NCBI GenBank assembly: GCA_902835305.1
Contig: CADFMD010000011.1
Span: forward strand, 4,943 to 68,942
DNA length: 64,000 nt
Direction of reading: 5' to 3'
From: Coriobacteriaceae bacterium
Lineage (GTDB): Bacteria; Actinomycetota; Coriobacteriia; Coriobacteriales; Coriobacteriaceae
This document shows, one piece after another, positions 49,455 to 60,972 of the stretch. Each line of letters starts with the position of its first letter. Position 1 is the stretch's first letter. Both the position numbers and the translations under genes were made by a program. The notes below the pieces were generated by a model. The model was not told the DNA's origin. It did not search any database and saw only the letters and a program-made list of their open reading frames with translations.

Positions 49455-50915
49455 ATGAGCGAGAACGATTCCCAGCGTCCCCAGGATGCGGGCAACGCCG
49501 GCGAGACCCAACAGCAGCCGCGTGTGCAGGTAGAGTCGACGCCTGCCGACAGCAACATTCCCTACGTGCAGGCCTACGACACGCAGACCGGAAAGCCGCT
49601 GGGCAGCCAGCAGGTTGTAAACAAGCACACAGTGGTCAAGACTAAGACCAAAAAGCTGCCGATCTTTATTACGGCGCTTGCCGGTTGTGCCTGCGGCGCC
49701 CTGCTGGTCATTGCGCTCATTATGAGCGGCACGCTCAACATTGGCGGCGGAAAGAATGCCGTGACGGCGGGTGCTTCGGGTTCATCGACGCAAAAGATTA
49801 CGATTGATTCCGAGGACACCACGCTGGCCGAGGCCGTTTCTGCCAAGGCGTTGCCCTCCGTGGTTTCCATTACCGCCACTTCGAGCGGCAGCCAGAATGG
49901 CTCGCTTTCGCAGTCTGCCGACGAGTCGGACAGCTCGGGCAGCGTCGGTTCGGGCGTGGTGCTCGATACCGAGGGCCACATCCTCACCAACAACCACGTG
50001 GTCGATGGCTATGACCAGTACGTGGTGACCATGGATGACGGCACCACCTACGAGGCCGAGTTCGTGGGCAACGACGCTTCGAGCGACCTGGCCGTCATCA
50101 AGCTCAAGGACGCAGACGCCTCCAAGCTCACGCCGATTGAGATCGGTGATTCCTCCAAGCTCAACGTGGGCGAGTGGGTCATGGCGATCGGCTCGCCGTT
50201 CGGCAACGAGCAGTCTGTCTCCACGGGTATCGTCTCGGCGCTCTATCGCTCCACGGCCATGAGCTCTGCCAACGGTAACACCATCTATGCCAACATGATC
50301 CAGACCGATGCCGCCATCAACCCGGGCAACTCCGGCGGCGCGCTCGTTAACGATAACGGCGAGCTTGTGGGTATCAACTCGCTCATCGAGAGCTACTCGG
50401 GCTCCAGCTCGGGCGTGGGCTTTGCCATTCCGGTCAACTATGCCAAGAACATTGCCGACCAGATTATCGACGGCAAGACGCCGGTGCATCCGTACATGGG
50501 CGCTACGCTTTCGAGCGTCAACGCGCTCAACGCCCGCACCAACAAGCTGAGCACCGATAGCGGCGCGTATGTGGCGAGCGTCGTTGAGGATGGTCCTGCT
50601 GCCAAGGCCGGCATTCAGGAGGGCGATGTCATCACCAAGCTGGGCGACGACGAGATCACGAGCGCCGATGGCCTGATCATCGCACTGCGCAGCCACGAGG
50701 TGGGCGAGAAGGTCGAGATCACGCTCATGCGCGGCAAGGAAGAGAAGAAGGTCACTGTCGAGCTGGGCTCCGACGAGGAGCTGCAGAACCAGCAGCAGGA
50801 CGACAGCGCGACCGACACCGGCAACGGCGGTATTACCGACGAGCAGCTGCGCCAGTACCTGGAGGAGCTGCTCGGCCAGCAAGGCCAGGGGCAAGGCCAC
50901 GGCCAGGGCTACTAA
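49455..50915 (+). CDS. HtrA/DegP-like membrane-anchored serine protease
   Basis: 486 residues from ATG 49455 (GAAAGGA upstream). A disordered cytoplasmic N-terminus of ~65 residues precedes one membrane helix (IFITALAGCACGALLVIALI). Next is a trypsin-like S1C domain with His181 (LTNNHVVDG), Asp211 (SSDLAVIKLK) and Ser293 (NPGNSGGAL), then a PDZ domain (VASVVEDGPAAKAGIQEGDV). The tail is acidic and ends in a Gly/Gln repeat. It should degrade or refold damaged envelope proteins outside the membrane. It is transcribed alone, followed by a hairpin terminator. Confidence 0.94.
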   Translation: MSENDSQRPQDAGNAGETQQQPRVQVESTPADSNIPYVQAYDTQTGKPLGSQQVVNKHTVVKTKTKKLPIFITALAGCACGALLVIALIMSGTLNIGGGKNAVTAGASGSSTQKITIDSEDTTLAEAVSAKALPSVVSITATSSGSQNGSLSQSADESDSSGSVGSGVVLDTEGHILTNNHVVDGYDQYVVTMDDGTTYEAEFVGNDASSDLAVIKLKDADASKLTPIEIGDSSKLNVGEWVMAIGSPFGNEQSVSTGIVSALYRSTAMSSANGNTIYANMIQTDAAINPGNSGGALVNDNGELVGINSLIESYSGSSSGVGFAIPVNYAKNIADQIIDGKTPVHPYMGATLSSVNALNARTNKLSTDSGAYVASVVEDGPAAKAGIQEGDVITKLGDDEITSADGLIIALRSHEVGEKVEITLMRGKEEKKVTVELGSDEELQNQQQDDSATDTGNGGITDEQLRQYLEELLGQQGQGQGHGQGY

Positions 50916-50943
50916 CGAGCCGTTTCGCACATATCGAGGCCAG

Positions 50944-50982
50944 GGGGGCTGTCCCATCAACGCGGGGCAGCCCCTCTTTTCG
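50944..50982 (+). terminator. Terminator after htrA
   Basis: GGGGCTGTCCC (about 50945-50955) pairs with GGGGCAGCCCC (50964-50974) with one wobble, followed by TCTTTT. Confidence 0.8.
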
Positions 50983-50985
50983 TAC

Positions 50986-51016
50986 TGATCCCTTGGGGAC
51001 GGAGGAAAACGGATCA
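50986..51016 (-). repeat. Dispersed 31-bp repeat, family D single copy
   Basis: Starts TGATCCCTTGGGGACGGAGG and ends CGGATCA; it matches one arm of the hairpin at 19075-19138 with two differences. It lies between htrA and ligA. Confidence 0.75.
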
Positions 51017-51043
51017 TTTAGAAACGGCAAGGGCATGGTTTGA

Positions 51044-53392
<2,349 letters not shown>

Positions 53393-53411
53393 GGCATCGA
53401 TAGCCAAATTG

Positions 53412-53451
53412 AAGAACCGCCCGGAAGCACGATGCCTTCCGGGCGGTTCTT
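53412..53451. terminator. Bidirectional terminator between ligA and the MerR gene
   Basis: A perfect 16-bp stem, AAGAACCGCCCGGAAG (53412-53427) / CTTCCGGGCGGTTCTT (53436-53451), overlaps the stop codon of the convergent merR-type gene and can serve both strands. Confidence 0.85.
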
Positions 53452-54298
53452 ACTTTGCTGGGGCAACCGGCACCGTGATCTGCGTTACGTAGGTTGCCGG
53501 GTCGTCGCTGATGATGTCATCGATAAGGGCGATCTCGCGCGAAGGCCCGGTGGGCGCCAGGTTGTGCTCGCGCATATAGCCGAGCAGCTGCTTATAGCGC
53601 GGGGCTGCTTGCCCGTGCGTGCCGCGGAAGCTTATGGTCAGGCAGCGCGCGGCAGGTCGCGTCTCAACGTCGCCCAAGTAATCATCGGTGTCATCGAGCA
53701 GCAGGAAGACCTCGTCGTAGCCATCAAAGTCGCCGGCGGCGAGGCGTTCGGGCGCGATGCCCACACCCAGATTGCCCAGATAGGCAAAGGTTTCGTGCTG
53801 CCCCTGCTGAAGCTGGCGGATATGCCATCCCAGCGAATAGGCGTCGGTGGGATTGACGCGCTCGTGCAGCGTGGCGCAGCGAAGTTCGGGTTCCTCGATT
53901 TCGCTAATGGTGTCGAGATCAGCATTCAAAGCGCCATGAAGCAAGGCAAGCCGCTGGTCAATCTTGCGCGACATGCGCTCCAACTCACGCCGCCTGTGCT
54001 CAATTAACTCCTGTTGCTTGGTCAGTTGCCGTTGTATCAAATCCATATCGCGCGTAGTGACAAACTCGCGAATCTGCGCCAGCGGCAAGTCGAGAACGCG
54101 CAGGTTGCCGATGGTGTTGAGGGTGGAGAGCTGCCGCGATCCGTAGTAGCGGTACCCACTTGCCGGATCGACATATGCCGGCTCCAACAGCCCCATCTGC
54201 TCGTAATGACGCAGTGTGCCCACGCTTAAATTGAGCAGGCGCGCCACCTCGCCAATGCGGAGCAGGCCCTCGGTGTGTTCACTTGGCATGTCGGTCAC
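53450..54298 (-). CDS. MerR-family regulator with GyrI-like effector domain (BmrR/TipA-like)
   Basis: 282 residues from ATG at 54298. The MerR winged helix reads LLRIGEVARLLNLSVGTLRHYEQMGLLEPA (key parts RIGEVARLLN and LRHYEQMGLL). A long dimerisation helix (about 85-120) is followed by a GyrI/BmrR-type multidrug-binding domain (TISFRGTHGQAAPRYKQLL, DIISDDPATYVTQI). It lies 55 bases downstream of a MATE efflux gene on the same strand. A MerR-type promoter with a 19-bp spacer is found upstream of that pump. It probably activates the pump when drugs bind. Confidence 0.9.
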   Translation of the reverse strand: MTDMPSEHTEGLLRIGEVARLLNLSVGTLRHYEQMGLLEPAYVDPASGYRYYGSRQLSTLNTIGNLRVLDLPLAQIREFVTTRDMDLIQRQLTKQQELIEHRRRELERMSRKIDQRLALLHGALNADLDTISEIEEPELRCATLHERVNPTDAYSLGWHIRQLQQGQHETFAYLGNLGVGIAPERLAAGDFDGYDEVFLLLDDTDDYLGDVETRPAARCLTISFRGTHGQAAPRYKQLLGYMREHNLAPTGPSREIALIDDIISDDPATYVTQITVPVAPAK

Positions 54299-54353
54299 AG
54301 GACCGCTCCTTTCGGTAAAAACAGGGGAGAGGCGCTAGGCCTGCGTCGCCCCG

Positions 54354-55700
54354 CTACGCCACCAGCTTGTCAAAAGCCCCGCGCCGGTTGAGCACGGTAA
54401 ATGCAATCACGCAGATGCCCGCCGACAGAATCGACCCGCACGGCGAGGCGATGCCCATGGGGAACAGCGTGTCGGAATAGGCGTTCGACAGCAGCCATGC
54501 GCCGGGCACGCGAATGAGCACCACGGCCAGCACGTTGTGCGCAAAGCCAATGTAGCTCTTGCCATACGCAGCGAAAAAGCCGCTAAAGCAAATGTGGATG
54601 CCGGCAAAGATCGCGTCGAAAATATAGCTGCGCATATAGCCGGTACCGGCGGCGACTACTGCAGCGTCCTTGGCAAAAAAGCCGATAAACGCCGGCGCCA
54701 CCAGCCACATCAGCACCGTGATCAGGCAGCCGTACACCACCGAGATGGTCATGGCGTCCTTGAGTACCTGACGCGCGCGATCGCCCTTGCCCGCGCCGGC
54801 ATTTTGCGCCGTGAGCGCGCTGACGGTAGCGCCCATGGAACTCGGCACAATGAACAAAAAGCTGATCATCTTTTCGACCAGGCCCACGGCGGCGGCGTCG
54901 ACCAGACCGCGGTGGTTGGCGATGACGGTGATAAACATAAACGCCACCTGGATGCAGCCGTCCTGCACGGCCACGGGTACGCCGATCTTAAGAATGCTGC
55001 CGAGCACCTCGGGCTGGGGGCGCAGGTCGCTGCGCTTAACATGGATGTTTGTGCGACGGCTCTTGAGCCACACGAGCGCGAGGGCAACGCTGGCTGTCTG
55101 CGCGGTCACCGTGCCGAGCGCCGCGCCCACGGGGCCGAGCCCCATGTGGCCGATAAACAGAAAGTCGAGCGCGATGTTGATGATGCACGCCACGCCGATC
55201 ACGTACATGGGCGAGCGCGAATCGCCCAGCCCGCGAAAGATGGCCGAGAGGATGTTGTACGCGGCGATAAAGGGAATGCCGATAAAGCAAATGCGCAGGT
55301 AGGCGGCGGTGCCTTCGACCGCCTCGGCCGGCGTGCCAATGAGCGCCACGATCTGCGGGCACAGTGCGAGCAAGGCAGCGGCCAGTACCACCGAGACACC
55401 CATAAACAGCGTGATGGTATTGCCGATGGCGGTCTCGGCACGATCGAAGCGGCGCGAGCCCACGGCGTGGCCGACGATGACCGTCGTTCCCATGGCCAGA
55501 CCCACGAGCGTCACGGTAATGATATAGAGCGTCTGCGCGCCGTTGCCCACAGCGGTGATGCCGGCAGCGCCGCTAAACTGCCCCATCATGTACAGATCGG
55601 CCATGCCGTAGAGCATCTGCAAAAAGTAGGAGAGCATATAGGGCAGGGCAAAGACCGCGATGGTCTTGAGGACATTGCCGCGTGTGAGGTCGTGTTCCAT
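54354..55700 (-). CDS. MATE-family multidrug efflux pump
   Basis: 448 residues with about 12 membrane helices in two homologous halves (ALPYMLSYFLQMLYGMADLYMMG at the start of the first, PVAVQDGCIQVAFMF in the second). MATE transporters export cationic drugs or metabolites in exchange for Na+ or H+. The first gene of a mate-merR unit, it is preceded by a MerR-type promoter. The substrate is unknown; toxic cationic compounds are the usual case. Confidence 0.9.
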   Translation of the reverse strand: MEHDLTRGNVLKTIAVFALPYMLSYFLQMLYGMADLYMMGQFSGAAGITAVGNGAQTLYIITVTLVGLAMGTTVIVGHAVGSRRFDRAETAIGNTITLFMGVSVVLAAALLALCPQIVALIGTPAEAVEGTAAYLRICFIGIPFIAAYNILSAIFRGLGDSRSPMYVIGVACIINIALDFLFIGHMGLGPVGAALGTVTAQTASVALALVWLKSRRTNIHVKRSDLRPQPEVLGSILKIGVPVAVQDGCIQVAFMFITVIANHRGLVDAAAVGLVEKMISFLFIVPSSMGATVSALTAQNAGAGKGDRARQVLKDAMTISVVYGCLITVLMWLVAPAFIGFFAKDAAVVAAGTGYMRSYIFDAIFAGIHICFSGFFAAYGKSYIGFAHNVLAVVLIRVPGAWLLSNAYSDTLFPMGIASPCGSILSAGICVIAFTVLNRRGAFDKLVA

Positions 55701-55742
55701 GGGCGGGGCACTTTCTGGCTTGGGTCGTTTACGTACCAGTGT

Positions 55743-55773
55743 AGTGAAAACCCTACAACGATTGTAGAGTCAA
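55743..55773 (-). promoter_or_regulatory. MerR-type promoter of the MATE-MerR operon
   Basis: On the minus strand -35 TTGACT (55773-55768) is separated by a 19-bp spacer from TTCACT (55748-55743). The spacer contains the dyad CTACAATCGTTGTAG (55767-55753). The overlong spacer with a centred dyad is the signature of promoters activated by MerR-family proteins, and the operon encodes one. Confidence 0.75.
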
Positions 55774-55873
55774 GGTTTGTGTCGGCAGTGGGGCGAAAAA
55801 GTCACGCTCGCGTTCATTTCTAATTGAATACGGACGTGCGCCCTGTGAGCATGGCGCCTGCACTAGCCTTGCA

Positions 55874-55920
55874 GAAATCGATTTCGGAACACTTGACACC
55901 GCCGCACGGCGCGCCATAAT
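55874..55920 (+). promoter_or_regulatory. Promoter of the heterodimeric ABC exporter
   Basis: TTGACA (55893-55898), a 16-bp spacer and CATAAT (55915-55920). The perfect palindrome GAAATCGATTTC (55874-55885) lies just upstream of the -35 and could be an activator or repressor site. Confidence 0.6.
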
Positions 55921-55961
55921 ACGTGGGTTTGCGAACAACGTTTGATGGGGGATGAACCTGT

Positions 55962-57791
55962 GTGCGCAATCTCAAGATTTTGTTTTCCTATCTGGGGGCA
56001 TACCGCCGCGATGCCATGCTCGGCGTGCTCTTTGTGACTGCCGAGACGGCGCTCGAGCTGTTTATCCCGGTCATCATGGCAAATATCATCGATGTGGGCG
56101 TGCCCGCGGGCGACATCAACTACATGCTGTTGCAGGGCACGTATATGCTGGTGTGTGCCGCATGTTCGCTGGTGCTTGGCTTGGGCTATGCGCGCACGTC
56201 CGCCCGCGTTGCCTCGGGGCTGGGCGCTAACCTGCGCGAGGCCGAGTATCGTAAGATCCAGACGCTCGCTTTTGGCAATCTGGACAACTACGACGCCAGC
56301 TCGCTGGTCACTCGCATGACCACCGACATCACCGTGATTCAAAACGCCGTAGGTAACGGCTTCCGCCCCATGGTGCGCGGGCCGGTAAATCTGGTCATGG
56401 GCCTCGTCTACGCTTTTGCGCTCTCGCGCGAGCTCGCGGCGGTCTTTGCCGTCATTCTGCCGATGCTCGCCATCGTGCTCGGTATCATTACCGTGCGCGT
56501 GAGCCCGCTCTACCGCCAACTCCAGACCTCGATGGACCACCTTAACGGCGTGGTGCAAGAGGACCTTACCGCCGTGCGCGCCGTGAAGGCTTACGTGCGC
56601 GCCGAGCACGAGTGCGACAAGTTCGACACCGTCAATACCGAGCTCGCCGGCACGGCGACCAAGACCTTCGGCACCGCTGTGCTCAACCTGCCGGTGTTCC
56701 AACTCTCGATGTACGTGGCTGCGCTCTCGATTCTGTGGATTGGCGGCCGCATGATCATCGAAGGTCGCTTGGGCGTGGGCTCGCTCACGGGCTTTATGAG
56801 TTATGTGCTGTTGATCATGAACTCGCTCATGATGATTTCCAACGTGTTTTTGCTGCTCACGCGCGCTCTCACGAGTGTGGGCCGTATCGCAGAGGTGCTC
56901 GATGAGGAGCCCTTTATCGCCAACCCTGCGGGAGACCTCGCGACTGCGGCGCCAGCGGACGGCAGTATCGAGTTTCGCGACGTTTCCTTTAAATACCGCG
57001 CGGACGCAGCCGAGGATGTGCTCGAGCATATTGACCTTCGCATCGAGAGCGGCTCGACGGTGGGCATCCTCGGCGGCACGGGCTCGGGCAAGAGCTCGCT
57101 TGTGCAGCTGATTGCGCGCCTGTACGACGCCACCGAGGGCGCCGTGCTTGTGGGCGGACACGACGTGCGCGACTACGACCTCGCGACCCTACGCGACGCC
57201 GTGGGCATTGTGCTGCAAAAGAATGTGCTGTTCACGGGCACCGTGCGTGAGAACCTGCAGTGGGGCAATCCGCAGGCGTCGGACGATGAGCTCCTCGCGG
57301 CTTGCCGCGCGGCGTGCGTGGACGAGTTCCTTGATCGCATCGGCGGGCTGGACGGCGAGTTGGGCCAAGGCGGCGCCGGCGTTTCGGGTGGCCAGAAGCA
57401 ACGCCTGTGCATCGCGCGCACGCTGCTCAAGCATCCGCGCGTGCTCATTTTTGATGACTCCACCAGCGCGGTCGATATGGCGACCGACGCTAAGATTCGC
57501 GAGCACATCGCTCGGATTCCCGATACGACCGTGCTCATCATCGCCCAGCGCATCGCGAGCGTCATGGATGCCGATCGCATTGTGGTGTTGGACGACGGTC
57601 GTGTCCACGGCGTGGGTACGCACGAGGAACTGCTGGCGGGCGACAACATCTACCAGGAGATTTACGCCTCGCAGATGGAGTTTGCGGGGAACGCGGACGC
57701 CGCCGGAGGCAGTGACGATGGCTGCGCGAATGATCCGTTTTCCTCCGTCCCCAGCGGATCGACTTTGGAAGGGGGTGAGCGCCATGCCTAA
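55962..57791 (+). CDS. ABC exporter half-transporter, degenerate-site subunit
   Basis: 609 residues starting at GTG 55962. Six membrane helices (residues 1-320) form an exporter domain, followed by an ATPase domain with Walker A GGTGSGKSS, signature VSGGQKQRL and Walker B VLIFDDSTSAVD. The catalytic Glu after Walker B is Asp, and the H-loop reads AQR rather than AHR, so this half has the non-hydrolysing site typical of heterodimeric exporters (BmrC/TM287-like). The C-terminal ~20 residues (NDPFSSVPSGS) are encoded by a dispersed repeat. The stop overlaps the next gene by 8 bases. Likely exports drugs or peptides. Confidence 0.92.
   Translation: MRNLKILFSYLGAYRRDAMLGVLFVTAETALELFIPVIMANIIDVGVPAGDINYMLLQGTYMLVCAACSLVLGLGYARTSARVASGLGANLREAEYRKIQTLAFGNLDNYDASSLVTRMTTDITVIQNAVGNGFRPMVRGPVNLVMGLVYAFALSRELAAVFAVILPMLAIVLGIITVRVSPLYRQLQTSMDHLNGVVQEDLTAVRAVKAYVRAEHECDKFDTVNTELAGTATKTFGTAVLNLPVFQLSMYVAALSILWIGGRMIIEGRLGVGSLTGFMSYVLLIMNSLMMISNVFLLLTRALTSVGRIAEVLDEEPFIANPAGDLATAAPADGSIEFRDVSFKYRADAAEDVLEHIDLRIESGSTVGILGGTGSGKSSLVQLIARLYDATEGAVLVGGHDVRDYDLATLRDAVGIVLQKNVLFTGTVRENLQWGNPQASDDELLAACRAACVDEFLDRIGGLDGELGQGGAGVSGGQKQRLCIARTLLKHPRVLIFDDSTSAVDMATDAKIREHIARIPDTTVLIIAQRIASVMDADRIVVLDDGRVHGVGTHEELLAGDNIYQEIYASQMEFAGNADAAGGSDDGCANDPFSSVPSGSTLEGGERHA
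57731..57761 (+). repeat. Dispersed 31-bp repeat, family D, inside the ABC exporter gene
   Basis: TGATCCGTTTTCCTCCGTCC and following bases match the 50986-51016 copy (other strand) with about three differences. It lies in the coding frame and supplies the residues NDPFSSVPSG near the end of the upstream ABC subunit. Confidence 0.75.
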
Positions 57792-59682
57792 GACCGCAGC
57801 CCAAGCACGCCCGGCCGACCTCAAGCGCACTGTGCTCCGCCTGCTCTCCTACATGGGGCATGCCAAGTTCTCGTTGCTCGCGGTGGGCGTGCTCGCCTCC
57901 GTCGCCGCCATCGCGAGCCTCGCCGGCACCTACATGGTGCGCCCCATCGTTAACGGTTTGGCCACGGGCGGGGAGGAACTGCTTGCCAAGCAGGTCATCC
58001 TGACGGCGATCATCTACGCCGCGGGCGTGCTCTCGGCCCTGGGCTACTCACAAATCATGGTGCGCGCGGCCCAACGCGTGGTGTCCGATATTCGCCGCGA
58101 CCTGTTCGCGCACATCCAGACGCTGCCGCTCAGCTATTTTGACGGCACACGCTCGGGCGACATCATGAGCTTTTTCACCAACGACGTCGACACCGTCTCC
58201 GAGGCGCTCAACAACAGCTTTGCCAACGTGATTCAGGCCGCCATTCAGGTTGTGGGCACCACGGCCATGCTCATCATCCTCAACTGGCAGCTCACGATTA
58301 TCACGCTCGTGTGCGATGCGGCCATTGTGCTGTATGCGCGCTACTCGGGCGCGCGCTCTAAGCGCTTCTTTGCCGCCCAACAGGCATCGCTTGGCGACTT
58401 GGACGGATATATCGAAGAGATGGTCTCGGGCCAAAAGGTCATCAAGGTCTTTAACCGCGAGGCAGCGAATGTTGCCGGCTTCGCCTGCCGCAACGACGAG
58501 CTTCGCCGTACCGGCACCGCCGCCGTGAGCTATGCCAACTCCATGGTGCCCATGACCGTCGTGATTGGCTACGTCAACTATGCCATCGTCGCCGTGGCGG
58601 GCGGCATGCTCTGCATCAAGGGACTCGCCGACGTGGGCGCGCTTGCAAGTTACCTGGTCTTTGTACGCCAGGCGGCCATGCCCATCAACCAGTTTACGCA
58701 GCTGGGCAACTTTTTGCTCAACGCGCTGGCCGGTGCCGAACGCCTGTTTGCCGCCATGGACCTTAAGCCCGAGGTGGACGAGGGCTGCGTGGAGCTGGTG
58801 CAGACGGGCGACGCTGCGTGGGCATGGAAGATTCCCGAGGGCCAGGGCGTGGGCGCGTACGGGCATCTGCATGATGTGGCTGCCGTTAATGAGTCGGGCC
58901 GTGCGGTGGCTGCCGACGGTACCGAGCTCACGTGCGGCTTGGTCCCGCTTGCCGGCGACGTGCGCTTCCATGCCGTGGACTTTTCCTACGTGCCGGGCAC
59001 CCGTGTGCTCACGGACCTCAACCTGTTTGCCAAGCCGGGGCAAAAGATCGCGTTTGTGGGCTCGACGGGCGCCGGAAAGACGACCATCACCAACCTCATC
59101 AACCGCTTCTACGAGGTCGATGACGGCGAGATCACGTACGACGGCATCGACGTCAAGCACATTGCCAAGGCCAGCCTGCGCGGGTCGCTCGGCATTGTGC
59201 TGCAGGATACGCACCTGTTTAGCGGCACCATTGCGCAGAACATCCGCTTTGGCAAGCTCGACGCGACCGACGAGGAGGTGCGCGCCGCTGCCGAGGCGGC
59301 CTGCGCGGATTCGTTTATCCGCCGCCTGCCTAGAGGCTACGACACGCTGGTCACGGCCGACGGCGCCAACCTGTCGCAGGGCCAGCGCCAGCTGCTCGCC
59401 ATCGCGCGCGTGGCCGTTGCCGACCCGCCGGTGCTCATCCTGGACGAGGCCACTTCGAGCATCGACACGCGCACCGAAAAGCTCATCGAGCGCGGTATGG
59501 ACCGCATCATGCGCGGACGCACCACGTTTATGATCGCGCACCGCCTGTCCACCGTCCGCGACGCCGACGCCATCATGGTCCTCGAACACGGCCGCATCAT
59601 CGAGCGCGGCACCCACGAAGAGCTGCTCGCCCAGCACGGCGAGTACTGGCAGCTGGCGCATGGCTTAAAAGAGTTGGATTAA
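57784..59682 (+). CDS. ABC exporter half-transporter, catalytic-site subunit
   Basis: 632 residues from ATG 57784, overlapping the previous gene's end; AAGGGGGTGAG lies upstream. It has six membrane helices, then an ATPase domain with Walker A GSTGAGKTT, signature LSQGQRQLL, Walker B VLILDEATSSID with the catalytic Glu, and an intact H-loop IAHRLSTV. An insertion of about 55 residues (roughly 345-400, rich in Trp/Gly/Ala) lies between the membrane and ATPase domains. Together with the upstream subunit it forms a BmrCD/LmrCD-like heterodimer. This subunit provides the working hydrolysis site's Glu. Confidence 0.93.
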   Translation: MPKTAAQARPADLKRTVLRLLSYMGHAKFSLLAVGVLASVAAIASLAGTYMVRPIVNGLATGGEELLAKQVILTAIIYAAGVLSALGYSQIMVRAAQRVVSDIRRDLFAHIQTLPLSYFDGTRSGDIMSFFTNDVDTVSEALNNSFANVIQAAIQVVGTTAMLIILNWQLTIITLVCDAAIVLYARYSGARSKRFFAAQQASLGDLDGYIEEMVSGQKVIKVFNREAANVAGFACRNDELRRTGTAAVSYANSMVPMTVVIGYVNYAIVAVAGGMLCIKGLADVGALASYLVFVRQAAMPINQFTQLGNFLLNALAGAERLFAAMDLKPEVDEGCVELVQTGDAAWAWKIPEGQGVGAYGHLHDVAAVNESGRAVAADGTELTCGLVPLAGDVRFHAVDFSYVPGTRVLTDLNLFAKPGQKIAFVGSTGAGKTTITNLINRFYEVDDGEITYDGIDVKHIAKASLRGSLGIVLQDTHLFSGTIAQNIRFGKLDATDEEVRAAAEAACADSFIRRLPRGYDTLVTADGANLSQGQRQLLAIARVAVADPPVLILDEATSSIDTRTEKLIERGMDRIMRGRTTFMIAHRLSTVRDADAIMVLEHGRIIERGTHEELLAQHGEYWQLAHGLKELD

Positions 59683-59730
59683 CCCGTTCGAGCACGATGC
59701 TTCGACCCCTTCGTGCCCCTCACCTCGCCT

Positions 59731-59797
59731 CAAACCATCACAACATTCGACGTTTTTTGCCGAAATCGGGAAAAGCATCGAATGTTGTGATGGTTTT
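59731..59797. repeat. 67-bp hairpin repeat, family A copy 1
   Basis: The arm AAACCATCACAACATTCGA (59732-59750) and its exact complement (59778-59796) flank a 27-base loop beginning CGTTTTTTGCC. Copy 2 lies 1.24 kb downstream at 60973-61039 in the same orientation; the two copies differ by only two loop bases. They bracket the gene at 59898-60935. Confidence 0.9.
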
Positions 59798-59897
59798 TCT
59801 ACCACTCGATCGGGTGGAATCGCTTTCTTGTGCACGAAGGTGTGCGGACCCGTGGGCAGGGGAATAAGGTTGGTTATCCGACTCCATTGGAGGGCTC

Positions 59898-60935
59898 ATG
59901 GACCTGCCGATCGTCCTGTCTCATAAGACTGCCTGGCTGTACCACAACGTGGCGCGCCCGTCCGAGCCGCTCTCGCGAGCAAGCAGCCTATACGATGAGG
60001 ACTCGCTTGCTGGCGAGGCGGAGCTGACCGCGAGCCTGCCCAAATTGGGACTCGATGCCAAGGGGCTGAGGGCTTCAACGGCAGTTGGGATCGTTGCCGA
60101 CTATCTGGTTTCGCTTGGTGTTCCACGAGAAGAGCTCGACCATATCGATACGCTCGTCAACTTCGATTTTGAGCGCTCGACGCCGGCTGGATTTAGGTGC
60201 CGCGTATTTGGAGCGCCGGTACCTCCAGGCCATCTTATCGAGGTGGCAGAGGGCCTTCTGGTGGTTGATGAGGCCATGTGCTTTGTCCAAGCGGGTTCGT
60301 GGATGAGTGAGCCCGAGCAGTTGGAATATGGCTACGAAATCTGCGCCCGATACCATTTGAATCATCTGTCGACAGACGATTATGTCGAGATGAGGCAGAG
60401 ATATACCGTTGCCGACATGATTGCCTATTGCAATGAGAACCGATCTCGTCAGGGGGCTATACGCGCGGCCGCCGTGCTCAAGCGCGTGCACGATGGCGCG
60501 CGGTCGCCCATGGAGACGGCCACCGCAATCATGGTCGTAGCAAAACGTTTCCAGGGCGGGCTGGGATACGCCAAAATCGAGCTCAACCATAGGGTCGATG
60601 TTCCCAACGAGTTCAAGTGTCTCGCAAAGGCCGGGTATTTCGAGATTGACGTATATGCGCCTGCGAGCGGTACGGGGATTGAATACAACGGCTCGGACCA
60701 TCTTGATAAACAGCGCAGCGCGTCGGATGCGGAGCGTATGACCGTACTGAGCGCGCTGGGCTTTAGGATGATCGTCCTCACCGGGACTCAGTTTGCCCAT
60801 CAGCTGCAATTGCACCGGGCGATGAACGCCATTGCGCTCGCTATGGGCCTCAAGTGCGACCGAAGCGAAGCGTTCCAAAAGCGGCAGAACGACCTTCGAG
60901 AATTCGTGATTCGCCACTGGGACGGCGGCCTCTAG
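59898..60935 (+). CDS. Uncharacterised protein with a putative PD-(D/E)XK (DUF559/Vsr-like) C-terminal domain
   Basis: 345 residues. The N-terminal ~200 residues look like an AbiEi/DUF-type recognition part with LSHKTAWLYHNVARP, FRCRVFGAPVPPGHLIEVAEG and DEAMCFVQAG, but I recognise no named family. The C-terminal part (about 225-345) resembles Vsr/DUF559 nuclease folds: YFEIDVYAPASGTGIEYNGSDH supplies Asp and Glu, followed by an Arg-containing helix and LSALGFRMIVLTGTQF. The usual Lys of E-x-K is Asn here, so activity is uncertain. It is flanked at both ends by identical-type hairpin repeats. GGAGGGCTC is the ribosome site. Confidence 0.65.
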   Translation: MDLPIVLSHKTAWLYHNVARPSEPLSRASSLYDEDSLAGEAELTASLPKLGLDAKGLRASTAVGIVADYLVSLGVPREELDHIDTLVNFDFERSTPAGFRCRVFGAPVPPGHLIEVAEGLLVVDEAMCFVQAGSWMSEPEQLEYGYEICARYHLNHLSTDDYVEMRQRYTVADMIAYCNENRSRQGAIRAAAVLKRVHDGARSPMETATAIMVVAKRFQGGLGYAKIELNHRVDVPNEFKCLAKAGYFEIDVYAPASGTGIEYNGSDHLDKQRSASDAERMTVLSALGFRMIVLTGTQFAHQLQLHRAMNAIALAMGLKCDRSEAFQKRQNDLREFVIRHWDGGL

Positions 60936-60972
60936 GGGCGCTTTGGTCTTTCTACGGGGTGCCGTGGGCAGG

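Noticed and set aside
57112..57783. Long open frame ahead of the second ABC subunit
   Set aside because: It is an out-of-frame shadow of the first subunit's ATPase domain. The real gene starts at ATG 57784 with a strong ribosome site.
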